Source of the DNA: Roseiterribacter gracilis
GTDB taxonomy: Bacteria; Pseudomonadota; Alphaproteobacteria; BOG-932; Roseiterribacteraceae
NCBI GenBank assembly: GCA_018332375.1
Contig: BOPV01000001.1
Coordinates: 3,286,001-3,350,000 of the forward strand
DNA length: 64,000 nucleotides
Direction of reading: 5' to 3'
Numbering within the stretch: position 1 is the first letter of the stretch; each line of letters opens with the position of its first letter. Made by a program: the position numbers and the translations under genes. The notes below the pieces were generated by a model. It saw only the letters and a list, made by a program, of their open reading frames with translations. It was not told where the DNA came from and did no database searches. Shown in pieces: positions 47,810-55,774 of this stretch.

Positions 47810-49062
47810 CCGTCAAAATTACGACCCTTTCAAACGGCCTGCGCGTCGCGACCGATACGATGCCGTCGGTCGAAACCGTGTCGCTGGGCGTGTGGACCGC
47901 GTGCGGTACGCGCCACGAAAGCGCTGCAGTCAACGGCGTCGCGCATCTGCTTGAGCATATGTTGTTCAAGGGCACCAAGCGCCGTTCGGCCCAGGCGATC
48001 GCCGAAGAGATCGAAGCGGTCGGCGGCCAGATCAACGCTTACACGGCGCGCGAGAACACCGCCTATTACGTGCGCGTGCTGAAATCGGACGTTGCGCTGG
48101 CGCTCGATATTCTCGCCGACATTTTGCAGCATTCGGTGTTCGACGCTGAAGAGCTCGGCCGCGAACGTTCGGTCGTGCTGCAGGAAATCGGACAGGCGCA
48201 CGACACGCCCGACGACATTATCTTCGACTTCTTCCAGTCGACCGCGTTTCCCGATCAGCCGCTTGGCCGTCCGGTGCTGGGCACCGCCGACACGGTCGGT
48301 TCGATGCCGCGCCAGGCGCTGGTCGATTACCTCACCGGTCATTACGCGCCGTCGCGTCTGGTGCTGGCTGCGGCCGGCGCGATCGATCACGACAAGATGG
48401 TCGAACTGGCCGAGCGTGCCTTCTCCAACCTGCCGACCAAGGCCGGTCCCGATCCGATTCACGCGCGCTATGCCGGCGGCAATTTCCGCGACGCGCAGGA
48501 TCTCGAACAGTTGCACCTGGTGCTGGGATTTCCGTCGGTCGGCTATCACGCGCCCGACTATTACGCGCACTCGGTTCTGTCGACCTTGCTCGGCGGCGGT
48601 ATGTCTTCGCGCCTGTTCCAGGAAGTGCGCGAGAAGCGCGGCTTGGTCTATTCGGTCTACAGCTTCACCGCTGCGTATGAAGAGACCGGCCTGTTCGGCA
48701 TTTATGCCGGCACCGGCGCGGACCGGGTCGAAGAATTGATTCCGGTGGTTGCCGACCAGCTCAACGGCGTGCGCAAAGGCATCACCGAAGACGAAGTGCA
48801 GCGTTCGCGCGCGCAGATGAAAGCCAGCCTGCTGATGAGTCAGGAAAGCACGATGGCGCGCGCCGAACAGTTGGGGCAGCACATGCTGATCTTCGGCCGG
48901 CCGGTTCCGACTGGCGAGATCCTGGCCAAGATCGACGCGGTCGACGCCAAAGCCGTCGAAGCCGCCGCCGACTTCACCTTCACGCAGCGTCCGACCATGG
49001 CGGCGCTGGGTCCGCTCGGCCGTCTCGAATCGTACGACCGCTTCACGGCGCGGCTCGGCTGA
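47806..49062 (+). CDS. M16 family zinc peptidase (mitochondrial processing peptidase-like)
   Basis: 418-residue peptidase with the inverted zinc motif H47-x-x-E50-H51 in HLLEHMLFKGT, followed by INAYTARENTAYYVRVL, as in MPP-beta and bacterial homologues such as Rickettsia RPP. The second half is the non-catalytic M16 domain with GGGMSSRLFQEVREKRGLVY. It degrades or processes short unfolded peptides. The thrC-M16 order with ATGA overlap is a recurring alphaproteobacterial arrangement. No signal peptide, so cytoplasmic. Confidence 0.94.
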   Translation: MTVKITTLSNGLRVATDTMPSVETVSLGVWTACGTRHESAAVNGVAHLLEHMLFKGTKRRSAQAIAEEIEAVGGQINAYTARENTAYYVRVLKSDVALALDILADILQHSVFDAEELGRERSVVLQEIGQAHDTPDDIIFDFFQSTAFPDQPLGRPVLGTADTVGSMPRQALVDYLTGHYAPSRLVLAAAGAIDHDKMVELAERAFSNLPTKAGPDPIHARYAGGNFRDAQDLEQLHLVLGFPSVGYHAPDYYAHSVLSTLLGGGMSSRLFQEVREKRGLVYSVYSFTAAYEETGLFGIYAGTGADRVEELIPVVADQLNGVRKGITEDEVQRSRAQMKASLLMSQESTMARAEQLGQHMLIFGRPVPTGEILAKIDAVDAKAVEAAADFTFTQRPTMAALGPLGRLESYDRFTARLG

Positions 49063-49081
49063 GTCACCCTCTGCGTCACAC

Positions 49082-49675
49082 ATGATCCGGCTGCCGCGGA
49101 CCGAGTTACCACCGCCTTCCATCCGTCTCGACGGACCGCGCGCGTTCGTGCGTCCGCCGGCGCCGGCAGATTTTCGCGCCTGGGCCGACGTGCGCGAACG
49201 CAGCCGCGCTTTTCTGGGACCGTGGGAGCCGCTGTGGGCGCCCGACGCGCTCAGCGAACAGACCTATCAGCGTCGCCTGCGACGGCAGGGTGCCGAATGG
49301 CGTGCCGACGAGGCCTATAATTTTCACGTCTTCGATCGCAAGACCGGCCAGCTGGTCGGCGGCATCGGTCTCAGCAACGTGCATCGCGGCGTCGCGCAGA
49401 CGGGATCGCTTGGCTATTGGGTCGGCCATCCATTCGCGCGCCAGGGCTATACGAGCGAGGCGGTGAAGTTGGTGGTTCGTTTCGCCTTCGCTACGTTGGG
49501 CCTGCACAGAGTCGAAGCTGCCTGCGTGCCGGAGAACGATCCCAGCCGCGCGCTGCTCGAAAAAGTCGGCTTCGTGCGCGAAGGCTATGCGCGCGCTTAC
49601 CTGAAGATCGCCGGGACGTGGCGCGATCACTTCACCTTCGCCATTCTCGATACGGATCCGTTGCCCGACCTATGA
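49082..49675 (+). CDS. GNAT family N-acetyltransferase (RimJ/RimL type)
   Basis: 197-residue acetyltransferase. GGIGLSNVHRGVAQTGSLGYWVGHPFARQGYTSEAV, read in shorter blocks, contains the acetyl-CoA loop (R-x-x-G in FARQGY), and HRVEAACVPENDPSRALLEKVGFVREG gives the usual RimJ/RimL end. It probably acetylates a protein N-terminus or a small amine; the nearest known relatives modify ribosomal proteins S5/L12. It often follows the M16 peptidase gene in alphaproteobacteria. Its stop overlaps the next gene (ATGA). Confidence 0.9.
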   Translation: MIRLPRTELPPPSIRLDGPRAFVRPPAPADFRAWADVRERSRAFLGPWEPLWAPDALSEQTYQRRLRRQGAEWRADEAYNFHVFDRKTGQLVGGIGLSNVHRGVAQTGSLGYWVGHPFARQGYTSEAVKLVVRFAFATLGLHRVEAACVPENDPSRALLEKVGFVREGYARAYLKIAGTWRDHFTFAILDTDPLPDL

Positions 49676-50256
49676 CCTTCGACGCCGCTGCCTATCTCGA
49701 CGGCGAATTCGCCGAACATGACGACGTCGCGCGCAAGACGCGCGCGATGATGGGCGCGCCATTCGCAAAGCTCGTGGACATGGCCGAGGCGTGCGTGCGC
49801 GGCGGCGGCAAGTTGCTGTTCTTCGGCAATGGCGGTTCGGCCGGCGACGCGCAGCACATCGCGACCGAACTCACCGTGCGCTACGTCACCGACCGCGCGC
49901 CGATCGCCGCGATCGCACTCACGACCGACACGTCGGCATTGACCGCGATCGGCAACGATCTCGGATTCGAACAATTGTTCGCACGCCAGATCGCAGCCTT
50001 GGGACGCGCTGGCGATCTTGCGATCGGTATTTCGACGTCGGGGAAAAGCCCGAATGTGCTAGCTGGCCTCGCCACCGCACGGGCATTGGGACTCGCGACG
50101 GTTGCGTTCGGCGGTAAAGATGGCGGTGAACTTGCAAACCACGCGGACGTTGTCCTTGTGGTTCCTTCGAACACCACGGCGCGGATTCAAGAGATGCATA
50201 TTTTGATCGGCCAGGCGCTCTGCGGCGCGCTTGAGAAGCGCCTCGGGCTTTCCTGA
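49672..50256 (+). CDS. gmhA: Phosphoheptose isomerase-like SIS domain protein
   Basis: 194-residue SIS-domain isomerase resembling GmhA, which converts sedoheptulose 7-phosphate to D-glycero-heptose 7-phosphate for LPS core. FFGNGGSAGDAQHIATELTVRY, in two parts, holds the phosphate loop and the zinc-site His; LTTDTSALTAIGNDLGFE and GISTSGKSPNVL are GmhA-like; EMHILIGQALCG carries the second His. ATG 49672 overlaps the GNAT stop by four bases and gives the normal N-terminus MTFDAAAYLDGEFAEH. Other heptose genes are not in the window. Confidence 0.9.
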   Translation: MTFDAAAYLDGEFAEHDDVARKTRAMMGAPFAKLVDMAEACVRGGGKLLFFGNGGSAGDAQHIATELTVRYVTDRAPIAAIALTTDTSALTAIGNDLGFEQLFARQIAALGRAGDLAIGISTSGKSPNVLAGLATARALGLATVAFGGKDGGELANHADVVLVVPSNTTARIQEMHILIGQALCGALEKRLGLS

Positions 50257-50267
50257 GTGGAAGCCTG

Positions 50268-50633
50268 ATGCTGGACGAAGCGACGCGTCGCTTTCTGCGC
50301 CGGCATATTCGATCGGTCTGGACGCTGGATGCGCTGCTTACGTTGAAGCGCGATTCTGCGCGCAGCTGGACAGCGGAGACGCTGACCGCCGAGCTGCGTG
50401 CGGCGCGGCCCATGGTGACGGAGATCCTGGCCGCGTTCCGCACGGCGCGGCTGGTCGAAGAAACATCCGACGGGTCGCGCTATGCACCTGCCGATTCTGC
50501 GGACGATAAAGCGGTCGACACACTAGCGCGCTTATATGCCGAGCGTCCGACGGCACTCATTCGCGAAATCATGGCTGCGCCCAGCGATCGTCTGCAGGGC
50601 TTTGCCGACGCATTCCGGCTGAAGAAGGACTGA
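50268..50633 (+). CDS. Hypothetical winged-helix-like protein
   Basis: 121-residue soluble protein. MLDEATRRFLRRHIRSVWTLDALLTLKRD begins it, in line with a recognition domain where WTAETLTAELRAARPMVTEIL followed by FRTARLVEETSDGSRYAP reads like helix-turn-helix and wing of a small DNA-binding protein. A second helical part (YAERPTALIREIMAAPSDRL) ends it. I cannot assign a family. It lies four bases upstream of two tandem DUF5985-like membrane proteins and is probably co-transcribed with them, suggesting it controls or senses for that pair; that is inference. Confidence 0.72.
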   Translation: MLDEATRRFLRRHIRSVWTLDALLTLKRDSARSWTAETLTAELRAARPMVTEILAAFRTARLVEETSDGSRYAPADSADDKAVDTLARLYAERPTALIREIMAAPSDRLQGFADAFRLKKD

Positions 50634-50637
50634 CGCA

Positions 50638-50907
50638 ATGGAGGTTCTGAAATCCGGCGTCTATCTGCTGTGTTTCGCAGCGTCATCGCTATGCATGATC
50701 CTGCTCGCGCGCGCCTGGCGCAGCAGCCGCAACCGGCTGCTGTTGTGGAGTGCGCTTTGTTTCGTCTTCCTCGCGCTGAACAACCTACTGCTGTTTGTCG
50801 ATCTGTCCGTGTTTCCGGTTGAGATCGATCTGCGTCCGCTGCGCTTGCTCACGGCGGTGGCCGCAATCGGCGTGCTTCTCTATGGCTTCATCATGGAGAC
50901 CGACTGA
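50638..50907 (+). CDS. DUF5985-like small membrane protein, copy 1
   Basis: 89 residues with three predicted helices: VYLLCFAASSLCMILLARAW (about 8-27), LLLWSALCFVFLALNNLLLFV (about 34-54) and LRLLTAVAAIGVLLYGFIM (about 68-86). The Arg-rich turn RAWRSSRNRLLLW matches that of the next gene (RFWRRTGDPLFA), so the two are divergent paralogues. I recognise them as DUF5985-type; function unknown. The stop shares one base with the next start (TGATG). Confidence 0.75.
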   Translation: MEVLKSGVYLLCFAASSLCMILLARAWRSSRNRLLLWSALCFVFLALNNLLLFVDLSVFPVEIDLRPLRLLTAVAAIGVLLYGFIMETD

Positions 50908-51179
50908 TGGTGTTGCCGATGTCGATCGGCCTGGCCTTCTGGTCGGGCGTCGCAGCAGCGGGCTACGCGATCGCTGCGTTGTTCTTCCTGCGATTCTGGC
51001 GTCGCACCGGCGATCCTTTGTTCGCCAGTTTCGCCGCCGCGTTCCTGTTGCTGGCGCTGGTGCCTGCAATGAGCGTGCTGCTCGATCTGCCCGAAGAACA
51101 GCAGGCCTGGATTTATCTGCTGCGGCTGGCCGCGTTCGTGCTGATCATTCTCGCGCTGATACGCAAGAACCTACGATAG
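50907..51179 (+). CDS. DUF5985-like small membrane protein, copy 2
   Basis: 90 residues with three helices: LAFWSGVAAAGYAIAALFFL (about 8-27), FASFAAAFLLLALVPAMSVL (about 38-57) and IYLLRLAAFVLIILALI (about 68-84), and the DUF5985 turn FLRFWRRTGDPLF. Same size and topology as the preceding gene. Tandem small membrane paralogues could form a heteromeric complex. It converges with yqgE, one base apart. Confidence 0.78.
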   Translation: MVLPMSIGLAFWSGVAAAGYAIAALFFLRFWRRTGDPLFASFAAAFLLLALVPAMSVLLDLPEEQQAWIYLLRLAAFVLIILALIRKNLR

Positions 51180-51180
51180 A

Positions 51181-51756
51181 TCAGGCGTGGCCGGCGTCGC
51201 TGACGAGCAGGGCCGGATCGATTCCCAGCTTGCGCAGCGCGCGCTCCCATTTGTTTTCCAACAGACCGTCGAACAACAGATCGGGATCGGCCGGCGCAGT
51301 CAGCCAGCCATTCTGCTGAATCTCGGCGTCGAGCTGACCCGCATCCCAACCGGCATAGCCAAGCGCGAACAGGCTGCGCTGTGGCCCATGCCCGTCGGCG
51401 ATCGCGCGCAGAATGTCCAAGGTCGCGGTCAGCGCGATCCGTTCGTCGACGACGATCGAATCGTCACCGATCACATCGGTCGTGTGCAGCACGAAACCGC
51501 GCGCCATTTCGACCGGTCCGCCGAAATGGACGTGCTGCTCACCCAGATGGATGGTCGGTTCGATGCCGAGCTGGCCCATCAGCTCGTCGAACGTAACCGC
51601 CTCGAAGGCGCGGTTGACGATGATGCCCATCGCGCCCGAGGCGGAATGTGCACACAGATATAGGACCGACTTCTCGAAGCGGGGATCGGGCATCCCCGGC
51701 ATCGCGATCAGCATCTGTCCACCGAGATAGGTGGGATCGGACGTCAGCTTGGGCAT
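51181..51756 (-). CDS. YqgE/AlgH family protein
   Basis: 191-residue DUF179/UPF0301 protein. LGGQMLIAMPGMPDPRFEKSVLYLCAHSASGAMGIIVNR, in parts, is the diagnostic N-terminal region, with LGEQHVHFGGPVE and LGYAGWDAGQLDAEI following. The Pseudomonas homologue AlgH affects alginate regulation but the molecular role is unsettled. Start uncertain: ATG 51756 gives the family-like MPKLTSDPTYLGGQ, while ATG 51783 in the same frame adds nine residues; neither has a good ribosome site. It is divergent from the peroxiredoxin gene. Confidence 0.92.
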   Translation of the reverse strand: MPKLTSDPTYLGGQMLIAMPGMPDPRFEKSVLYLCAHSASGAMGIIVNRAFEAVTFDELMGQLGIEPTIHLGEQHVHFGGPVEMARGFVLHTTDVIGDDSIVVDERIALTATLDILRAIADGHGPQRSLFALGYAGWDAGQLDAEIQQNGWLTAPADPDLLFDGLLENKWERALRKLGIDPALLVSDAGHA

Positions 51757-51861
51757 CAGCACTAAGGTGTATTTCGCGGGCATCGCTGCCAAGGGGCCTC
51801 GACGCGACCAACCGGCGCTGCTACCGGAACGGGCACATTTTTTCGCTCCAGGAGCCACGTG

Positions 51862-52347
51862 ATGACGATCAAAGTAGGCGACCGCGTTCCCTCGATGACG
51901 CTGAAACGGCTGGGGGCCGACGGCATGGAAGAGGTCAACACCGACGACCTGTTTAAAGGCCGCGTCGTTCTGTTTTCGGTGCCGGGTGCATTCACCCCGA
52001 CCTGCTCGGCCAAACACCTGCCCGGTTTCGTAAATCAAGCCGGCGCGCTGAAGGCCAAAGGCGTCGACCGTATTCTGTGCCTGTCGGTCAACGACCCGTT
52101 CGTGATGAAGGCCTGGGGCGAGTCGCAGAATGTCGGCGACAAGGTCGAAATGTTGCCGGACGGCAATGGCGACTTCACCAAGGCGCTGGGTCTGGTGCTG
52201 GACGGCACCAAGAACGGTCTCGGCATTCGCGGCCAGCGTTTCGCGATGATCGTGCAGGACGGCGTGGTGAAAGACCTGCAGATCGAAGCGCCGGGCGCGT
52301 TCGAGGTCTCGAGCGCGGAATCGATGCTGGCCAAAGTCGGCGCCTGA
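51862..52347 (+). CDS. Peroxiredoxin (Prx5/AhpE-like, redoxin family)
   Basis: 161-residue thiol peroxidase of the Prx5 class. The peroxidatic cysteine is C48 in PGAFTPTCSAKHLPGF, with the P-x3-T-x2-C signature; the conserved Arg is in GIRGQRFAMIV. Other Cys (LCLSV) aligns with Prx5 but a resolving cysteine is not obvious, so it probably uses glutathione/glutaredoxin, as many Prx5 do. AGGAG (51850-51854) is seven bases before ATG 51862, preferred to the GTG one codon earlier. Divergent from yqgE. Confidence 0.92.
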   Translation: MTIKVGDRVPSMTLKRLGADGMEEVNTDDLFKGRVVLFSVPGAFTPTCSAKHLPGFVNQAGALKAKGVDRILCLSVNDPFVMKAWGESQNVGDKVEMLPDGNGDFTKALGLVLDGTKNGLGIRGQRFAMIVQDGVVKDLQIEAPGAFEVSSAESMLAKVGA

Positions 52348-52352
52348 TCCGC

Positions 52353-52874
52353 ATGCGCATTCGTTTTGCCGTGACGGCCGGATTGTTGTTTGCGGCGGGG
52401 CCCAGCCTCGCCGCAACCGCAACCGCCGAGCAACGCGCCGATCTCATTGCGGTGCGCGATCAGATGGTGGCGGCGATTCAGCCGTGCGACCAAAAGATCG
52501 GCGATCTGACGGAAAGCCTGGAAAATCTGCGCGTCGGCAAAGCCGGTACGACGGCGACCTTGGCGCGCGGTGTGGCGGACGAAGCCGACCGTGTCTGCGG
52601 CCTGTCGGGCAGCGCCTTTTCGACGATGCGCATTCCGACGTCGGTCGACGCTGCGGTGCAGGCGAAAATCCGCACCGCAGGGCAGAAATGGGTGACTGCA
52701 ATGTCGGCGCGCCGCCGTGCGGTTTCGGTCGCACGCGACTATCTGCAGAAATCCGACAAGGCGACTGGCCAGCTCTATTTGAAACGGCTGGAAGCGGCGC
52801 AGGCGCAAGTCGCCGAAGGCGCCGAGTTGCTGAAATCAGCCGGCAAAGACGCCGGCGTCGATCTGATGAAATAA
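52353..52874 (+). CDS. Hypothetical exported alpha-helical protein
   Basis: 173 residues with a signal peptide (MRIRFAVTAGLLFAAGPSLAA). The mature part is mostly helical, with EQRADLIAVRDQMVAAIQPCDQK and KATGQLYLKRLEAAQAQVAEGAELL. Two cysteines (about 45 and 82) could form a disulfide in the periplasm. No family recognised. It starts five bases after the peroxiredoxin stop, so the two are probably co-transcribed, hinting at envelope or oxidative stress, which is inference. A three-hairpin element follows the stop. Confidence 0.75.
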   Translation: MRIRFAVTAGLLFAAGPSLAATATAEQRADLIAVRDQMVAAIQPCDQKIGDLTESLENLRVGKAGTTATLARGVADEADRVCGLSGSAFSTMRIPTSVDAAVQAKIRTAGQKWVTAMSARRRAVSVARDYLQKSDKATGQLYLKRLEAAQAQVAEGAELLKSAGKDAGVDLMK

Positions 52875-52875
52875 G

Positions 52876-52967
52876 TCCCTGCGAAAGCAGGGATCCATCA
52901 CGAAGCCGCCGCGCTGTCATCGCTGACAGCGCGGCGGTTGCACGATGGGCCCCTGCTTTCGCAGGGG
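52876..52967. repeat. Three-hairpin palindromic element between convergent genes
   Basis: Three stem-loops fill the 98-base gap: TCCCTGC-GAAA-GCAGGGA (52876-52893), a perfect 14-bp stem CCGCCGCGCTGTCA-TCGC-TGACAGCGCGGCGG (52906-52937), and CCCCTGC-TTTC-GCAGGGG (52950-52967). The first and last are inverted copies of the same unit, so the whole element is itself near-palindromic, like a REP pair (BIME). It may also end both convergent transcripts, though no U-run follows. Confidence 0.72.
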
Positions 52968-52972
52968 ACAAA

Positions 52973-53419
52973 TTACTCAGCAGCGCGTTTCATCGCCGAC
53001 ATCTGATCGTGGCCGCTCTTCACGCTGGTGAAGGCGGTCTGGATCACGGCGCGGGTTTCCGTCGTGATGTCGGTGTCCTTCAACGCGCTTTCGAACTTGG
53101 CTTTGATATGGTCTTCGCCGCGTTCGACTTCTTCGATCACGCGCTTGTTGTCATTACCGACGACTTTCTTCAGGTCGAGAAAGACGCGGTGCATTGCCGC
53201 CAAGGTGGTGCCTTCATCTTCCGGCGTGCCGCCCAGCGCGCGCACCTGGCTTTGCAATGACGCGACGGTGCCGCGACGTTCGCGACCGCGCGTGGTGAAA
53301 AGCTGCTTCAAACCTGCATCGGTGGCGTCTTCGGCTGCGCGCTCATATCCGTCGGCGCTGTCGAGCGTCGTCGCGATCAAAGAATTCAGCGTGCTGATAT
53401 CGTGTTCGCGATCGGCCAT
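52973..53419 (-). CDS. PA2169-like four-helix-bundle protein (DUF2383)
   Basis: 148-residue ferritin-like helical protein of the DUF2383/PA2169 family. The N-terminus HDISTLNSLIATTLDSADGYERAAEDA and later HRVFLDLKKVVGNDNKRVIEEVERGEDHIKAKFESAL, in parts, give the four helices with conserved Glu and His. Members are linked to stress or stationary phase but the function is not known. GGAGA six to seven bases before ATG 53419 fixes the start. Convergent with the exported-protein gene across a hairpin element. Confidence 0.88.
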   Translation of the reverse strand: MADREHDISTLNSLIATTLDSADGYERAAEDATDAGLKQLFTTRGRERRGTVASLQSQVRALGGTPEDEGTTLAAMHRVFLDLKKVVGNDNKRVIEEVERGEDHIKAKFESALKDTDITTETRAVIQTAFTSVKSGHDQMSAMKRAAE

Positions 53420-53487
53420 CGTTTGTCTCCGGGAATTCATGGTGGGGAAGCCCATGATGAACCCGGTGCCGGCGCAGGAGTTCCTGA

Positions 53488-53916
53488 TCAGCGCTTGATC
53501 GCGCCGGTCGCTAACTTGTCGGCGCGTTCGTTTTCCGGATGGCCGGCATGGCCTTTGACCCAGCGGAATTCCACGTCGTGGCGTTCCAGCGCCGTTTCCA
53601 GTCGCTGCCACAGATCTACATTTTTGACCGGTTTTTTATCGGCGGTTTTCCAGCCGTTCTTTTTCCAGTTGTGCACCCACTTAGTGATGCCGTCGCGCAA
53701 GTACACGCTGTCGGTATGCAACACGACGCGCGCCGGCCGCGTCAGCGCTTCCAGCGCCGAAATCGCGCCCATCATTTCCATGCGGTTGTTGGTCGTCGGA
53801 TTCTCGCCGCCCGACAATTCCTTCTCATGCTCGCCATAGCGCAGCACCGCCCCCCAACCACCAGGGCCGGGATTGCCGCTGCATGCGCCGTCGGTCCAGA
53901 TTTCAACTTCTTGCAT
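53488..53916 (-). CDS. rnhA: Ribonuclease HI
   Basis: 142-residue enzyme that cuts RNA in RNA-DNA hybrids. The catalytic carboxylates are in [17 protein letters not shown] (D9), [13 protein letters not shown] (E47-region), [11 protein letters not shown] (D69-region) and [12 protein letters not shown] (C-terminal Asp), and the basic protrusion [20 protein letters not shown] is present. Alphaproteobacteria commonly have rnhA next to thrB; here a SET-domain gene lies between. Confidence 0.96.
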   Translation of the reverse strand: MQEVEIWTDGACSGNPGPGGWGAVLRYGEHEKELSGGENPTTNNRMEMMGAISALEALTRPARVVLHTDSVYLRDGITKWVHNWKKNGWKTADKKPVKNVDLWQRLETALERHDVEFRWVKGHAGHPENERADKLATGAIKR

Positions 53917-53928
53917 GTAGATCTCGGT

Positions 53929-54306
53929 TTACGCGCCGCCGACAAAAGCCACGTCGCCATCCAGTTCGCGATAGTCGCAGGTCAATTCTTCGTTCGCCGC
54001 AATGTCGCGCCGTGCAATCGAGTCGATGCCCGTATTGTCGATATTGGGATCGTCGGCATGGTTGATGAAGCGCGTGTCGTCGAACGACAACAGCAGCCCG
54101 TTCGGAAAGAACGCGCTTTCGAACGCATAGCGATCGAGAAATGCGCGCGCATGTGCGGGCAGGTCGTTGACGCGTTCCGGCGGGATCACCTGATCGAGGC
54201 CCGGCGCGAACCGCCACACGATCGTGCCGGCTGCGATCGGTTCTGCTGCGAACAGTCCCAGCCCATGGATCGCGCTGGCCGCAACATAGGTCGGCACCAG
54301 CATCAT
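53929..54306 (-). CDS. SET-domain protein (putative lysine methyltransferase)
   Basis: 125-residue protein made of little more than a SET domain: HGLGLFAAEPIAAGTIVWRF at the start, FINHADDPNID (the NHxxxPN motif) and EELTCDYRE near the end. These form the pseudoknot that binds SAM and the target lysine. Bacterial free-standing SET proteins are uncommon and their substrates mostly unknown. Two adjacent ATGs (54306, 54303) are possible starts, right after the thrB stop; it sits inside a thrB-rnhA operon. A cysteine-rich post-SET zinc motif is absent. Confidence 0.86.
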   Translation of the reverse strand: MMLVPTYVAASAIHGLGLFAAEPIAAGTIVWRFAPGLDQVIPPERVNDLPAHARAFLDRYAFESAFFPNGLLLSFDDTRFINHADDPNIDNTGIDSIARRDIAANEELTCDYRELDGDVAFVGGA

Positions 54307-54307
54307 G

Positions 54308-55270
54308 CTAGTCGAGCCCGTATTCGCCGGCGTCGCGCACCTGCCGGTGAAAGCGCAGCTTGCGCGCATATTCGAGCGGGTCTTTGACGCGCACCAGCGC
54401 ACCGTCGACGCGGTTCAGCCAGTCATAAAGACGCGTCAGCAAAAACCGCAGCGAAGCACCGCGCGCCAGCACCGGCAGCGCTGCAAGCTCGGCCTGGTTG
54501 AGCGGTCGCACGGCGACGTAGGCGCGCATCAACGCACGCGCCTTGGTCGCGTTGAAGGCGCCGTCCGGTTCGAAACACCAGGCGTTGAGACAGATCACCA
54601 GGTCGTAGGCGAGCGCGTCGGTGCAGGCGAAATAGAAATCGATCAGCCCGGTCAGCTTCGCGTCCTGAAAGAACACGTTGTCGGGAAACAGATCGGCATG
54701 GATGACGCCAACCGGCAGCTCGCTCGGCCAGGCTTGTTCCAGCTCCGCCAGTTCGGTCGTGATCGCAGCCGCAAGACCCGCTTCGCATGCATCGGCGCGC
54801 GCGACGCAGGACGCAGCCAGGCTGCGCCATCCGTCGAGCGAGAGGGAATTGCGCCGGACATGCGGAAAGTCGGCGCCCGCGACATGCAGCGCGGCCAACG
54901 CCGTGCCGAGCGCGCGGCAATGTTCGACCGTGATTTTGCGCGGCCACATGCCGGTGAGAAACGTAATGATCGCAGCTGGACGCCCGGCCAAGGTGCGCAG
55001 CGCGCGCCCATCTTTGCCGTTCACCGGCAGCGGACAACCGACGCCTTTGCCGGCGAGGTGCTGCATCAGATCGAGAAAGAACGGCAGGTCGGCCGGATCG
55101 ACGCGCTTTTCGTACAGCGTGAGAATGAACGGCCCCTGCGTCGTCACCAGCAGGAAGTTCGAATTCTCGACGCCCTCGGCGATGCCTTTGCAAGACAGCG
55201 CATCGCCGATCGCGTACTCGGCGAGGAAGTCGCGCAACTCGTCGTCGGACGGTTCGGTGTAAACGGCCAT
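54308..55270 (-). CDS. thrB: Homoserine kinase (choline-kinase fold, ThrB type II)
   Basis: 320-residue APH/choline-kinase-fold enzyme phosphorylating homoserine, as in Pseudomonas and alphaproteobacteria rather than the GHMP-type of E. coli. The catalytic loop is [13 protein letters not shown] (D193 region) and the metal Asp is in [17 protein letters not shown]-terminal [19 protein letters not shown] and GVENSNFLL are typical. ThrC, the next enzyme, is encoded about 7 kb away on the other strand. It lies 11 bases after the TerB-like gene and two before the SET gene. Confidence 0.93.
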   Translation of the reverse strand: MAVYTEPSDDELRDFLAEYAIGDALSCKGIAEGVENSNFLLVTTQGPFILTLYEKRVDPADLPFFLDLMQHLAGKGVGCPLPVNGKDGRALRTLAGRPAAIITFLTGMWPRKITVEHCRALGTALAALHVAGADFPHVRRNSLSLDGWRSLAASCVARADACEAGLAAAITTELAELEQAWPSELPVGVIHADLFPDNVFFQDAKLTGLIDFYFACTDALAYDLVICLNAWCFEPDGAFNATKARALMRAYVAVRPLNQAELAALPVLARGASLRFLLTRLYDWLNRVDGALVRVKDPLEYARKLRFHRQVRDAGEYGLD

Positions 55271-55281
55271 GCCGGGCGTTC

Positions 55282-55749
55282 TTAGTTCAGCCCAGCACCG
55301 CGCGCCAATACGCGTTTACGCGCAGCACCACTGTCTGCGTCGGTGACGTAGAGCAGGCCCGCAACCTTGCGCATCAAAGCGACTTCGCGATCGTGGACGA
55401 CGCCGTCGGCATAAACGACCTCCCACAACATCTCGATCAGCTTGACGCGGTCGCGTGGTGCTACTTCGGCGACCAGCGGCTGGATGGCGCGAAACAGATC
55501 GACGTCCTGCTTGGCTTGTTGCAGCGACGCGTCGATCAAGCTGCGTGCGGCTGCAGGATCGAGATGGAACGCGCGGTAGGCGATGCGGCACATGCGATCG
55601 ATTTCGCGCGGGTCGAGCGCGCCGTCTTCGAGCGCCATATGCGCCAACAGCACAGCCGCGGCGCGATGCACCGGCGAGGCTTCGATCTTGGGTCGTTCGT
55701 GCTGGTCGGGCGATCCAAACCAGCGGCGGAGAATGTCGAGAAGCGCCAT
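55282..55749 (-). CDS. TerB-family (tellurite resistance TerB-like) protein
   Basis: 155-residue helical protein of the TerB/DUF533-like superfamily. The repeated EF-hand-like segments [15 protein letters not shown] and [16 protein letters not shown] are its hallmark, each with an acidic metal-binding-like loop. No other ter genes (terC, terD, terZ) are nearby, so a tellurite role is unlikely; housekeeping stand-alone TerB proteins are common in alphaproteobacteria. ATG 55749 gives [12 protein letters not shown]. Between ispH and thrB with gaps of 25 and 11 bases. Confidence 0.88.
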   Translation of the reverse strand: MALLDILRRWFGSPDQHERPKIEASPVHRAAAVLLAHMALEDGALDPREIDRMCRIAYRAFHLDPAAARSLIDASLQQAKQDVDLFRAIQPLVAEVAPRDRVKLIEMLWEVVYADGVVHDREVALMRKVAGLLYVTDADSGAARKRVLARGAGLN

Positions 55750-55774
55750 TGCGGCGCAGGGTAGCAAGTTTGCG

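Noticed and set aside
55282..55749. A tellurite-resistance operon around the TerB-like gene
   Set aside because: No terC, terD, terE or terZ genes nearby; the gene sits among ispH and thrB.
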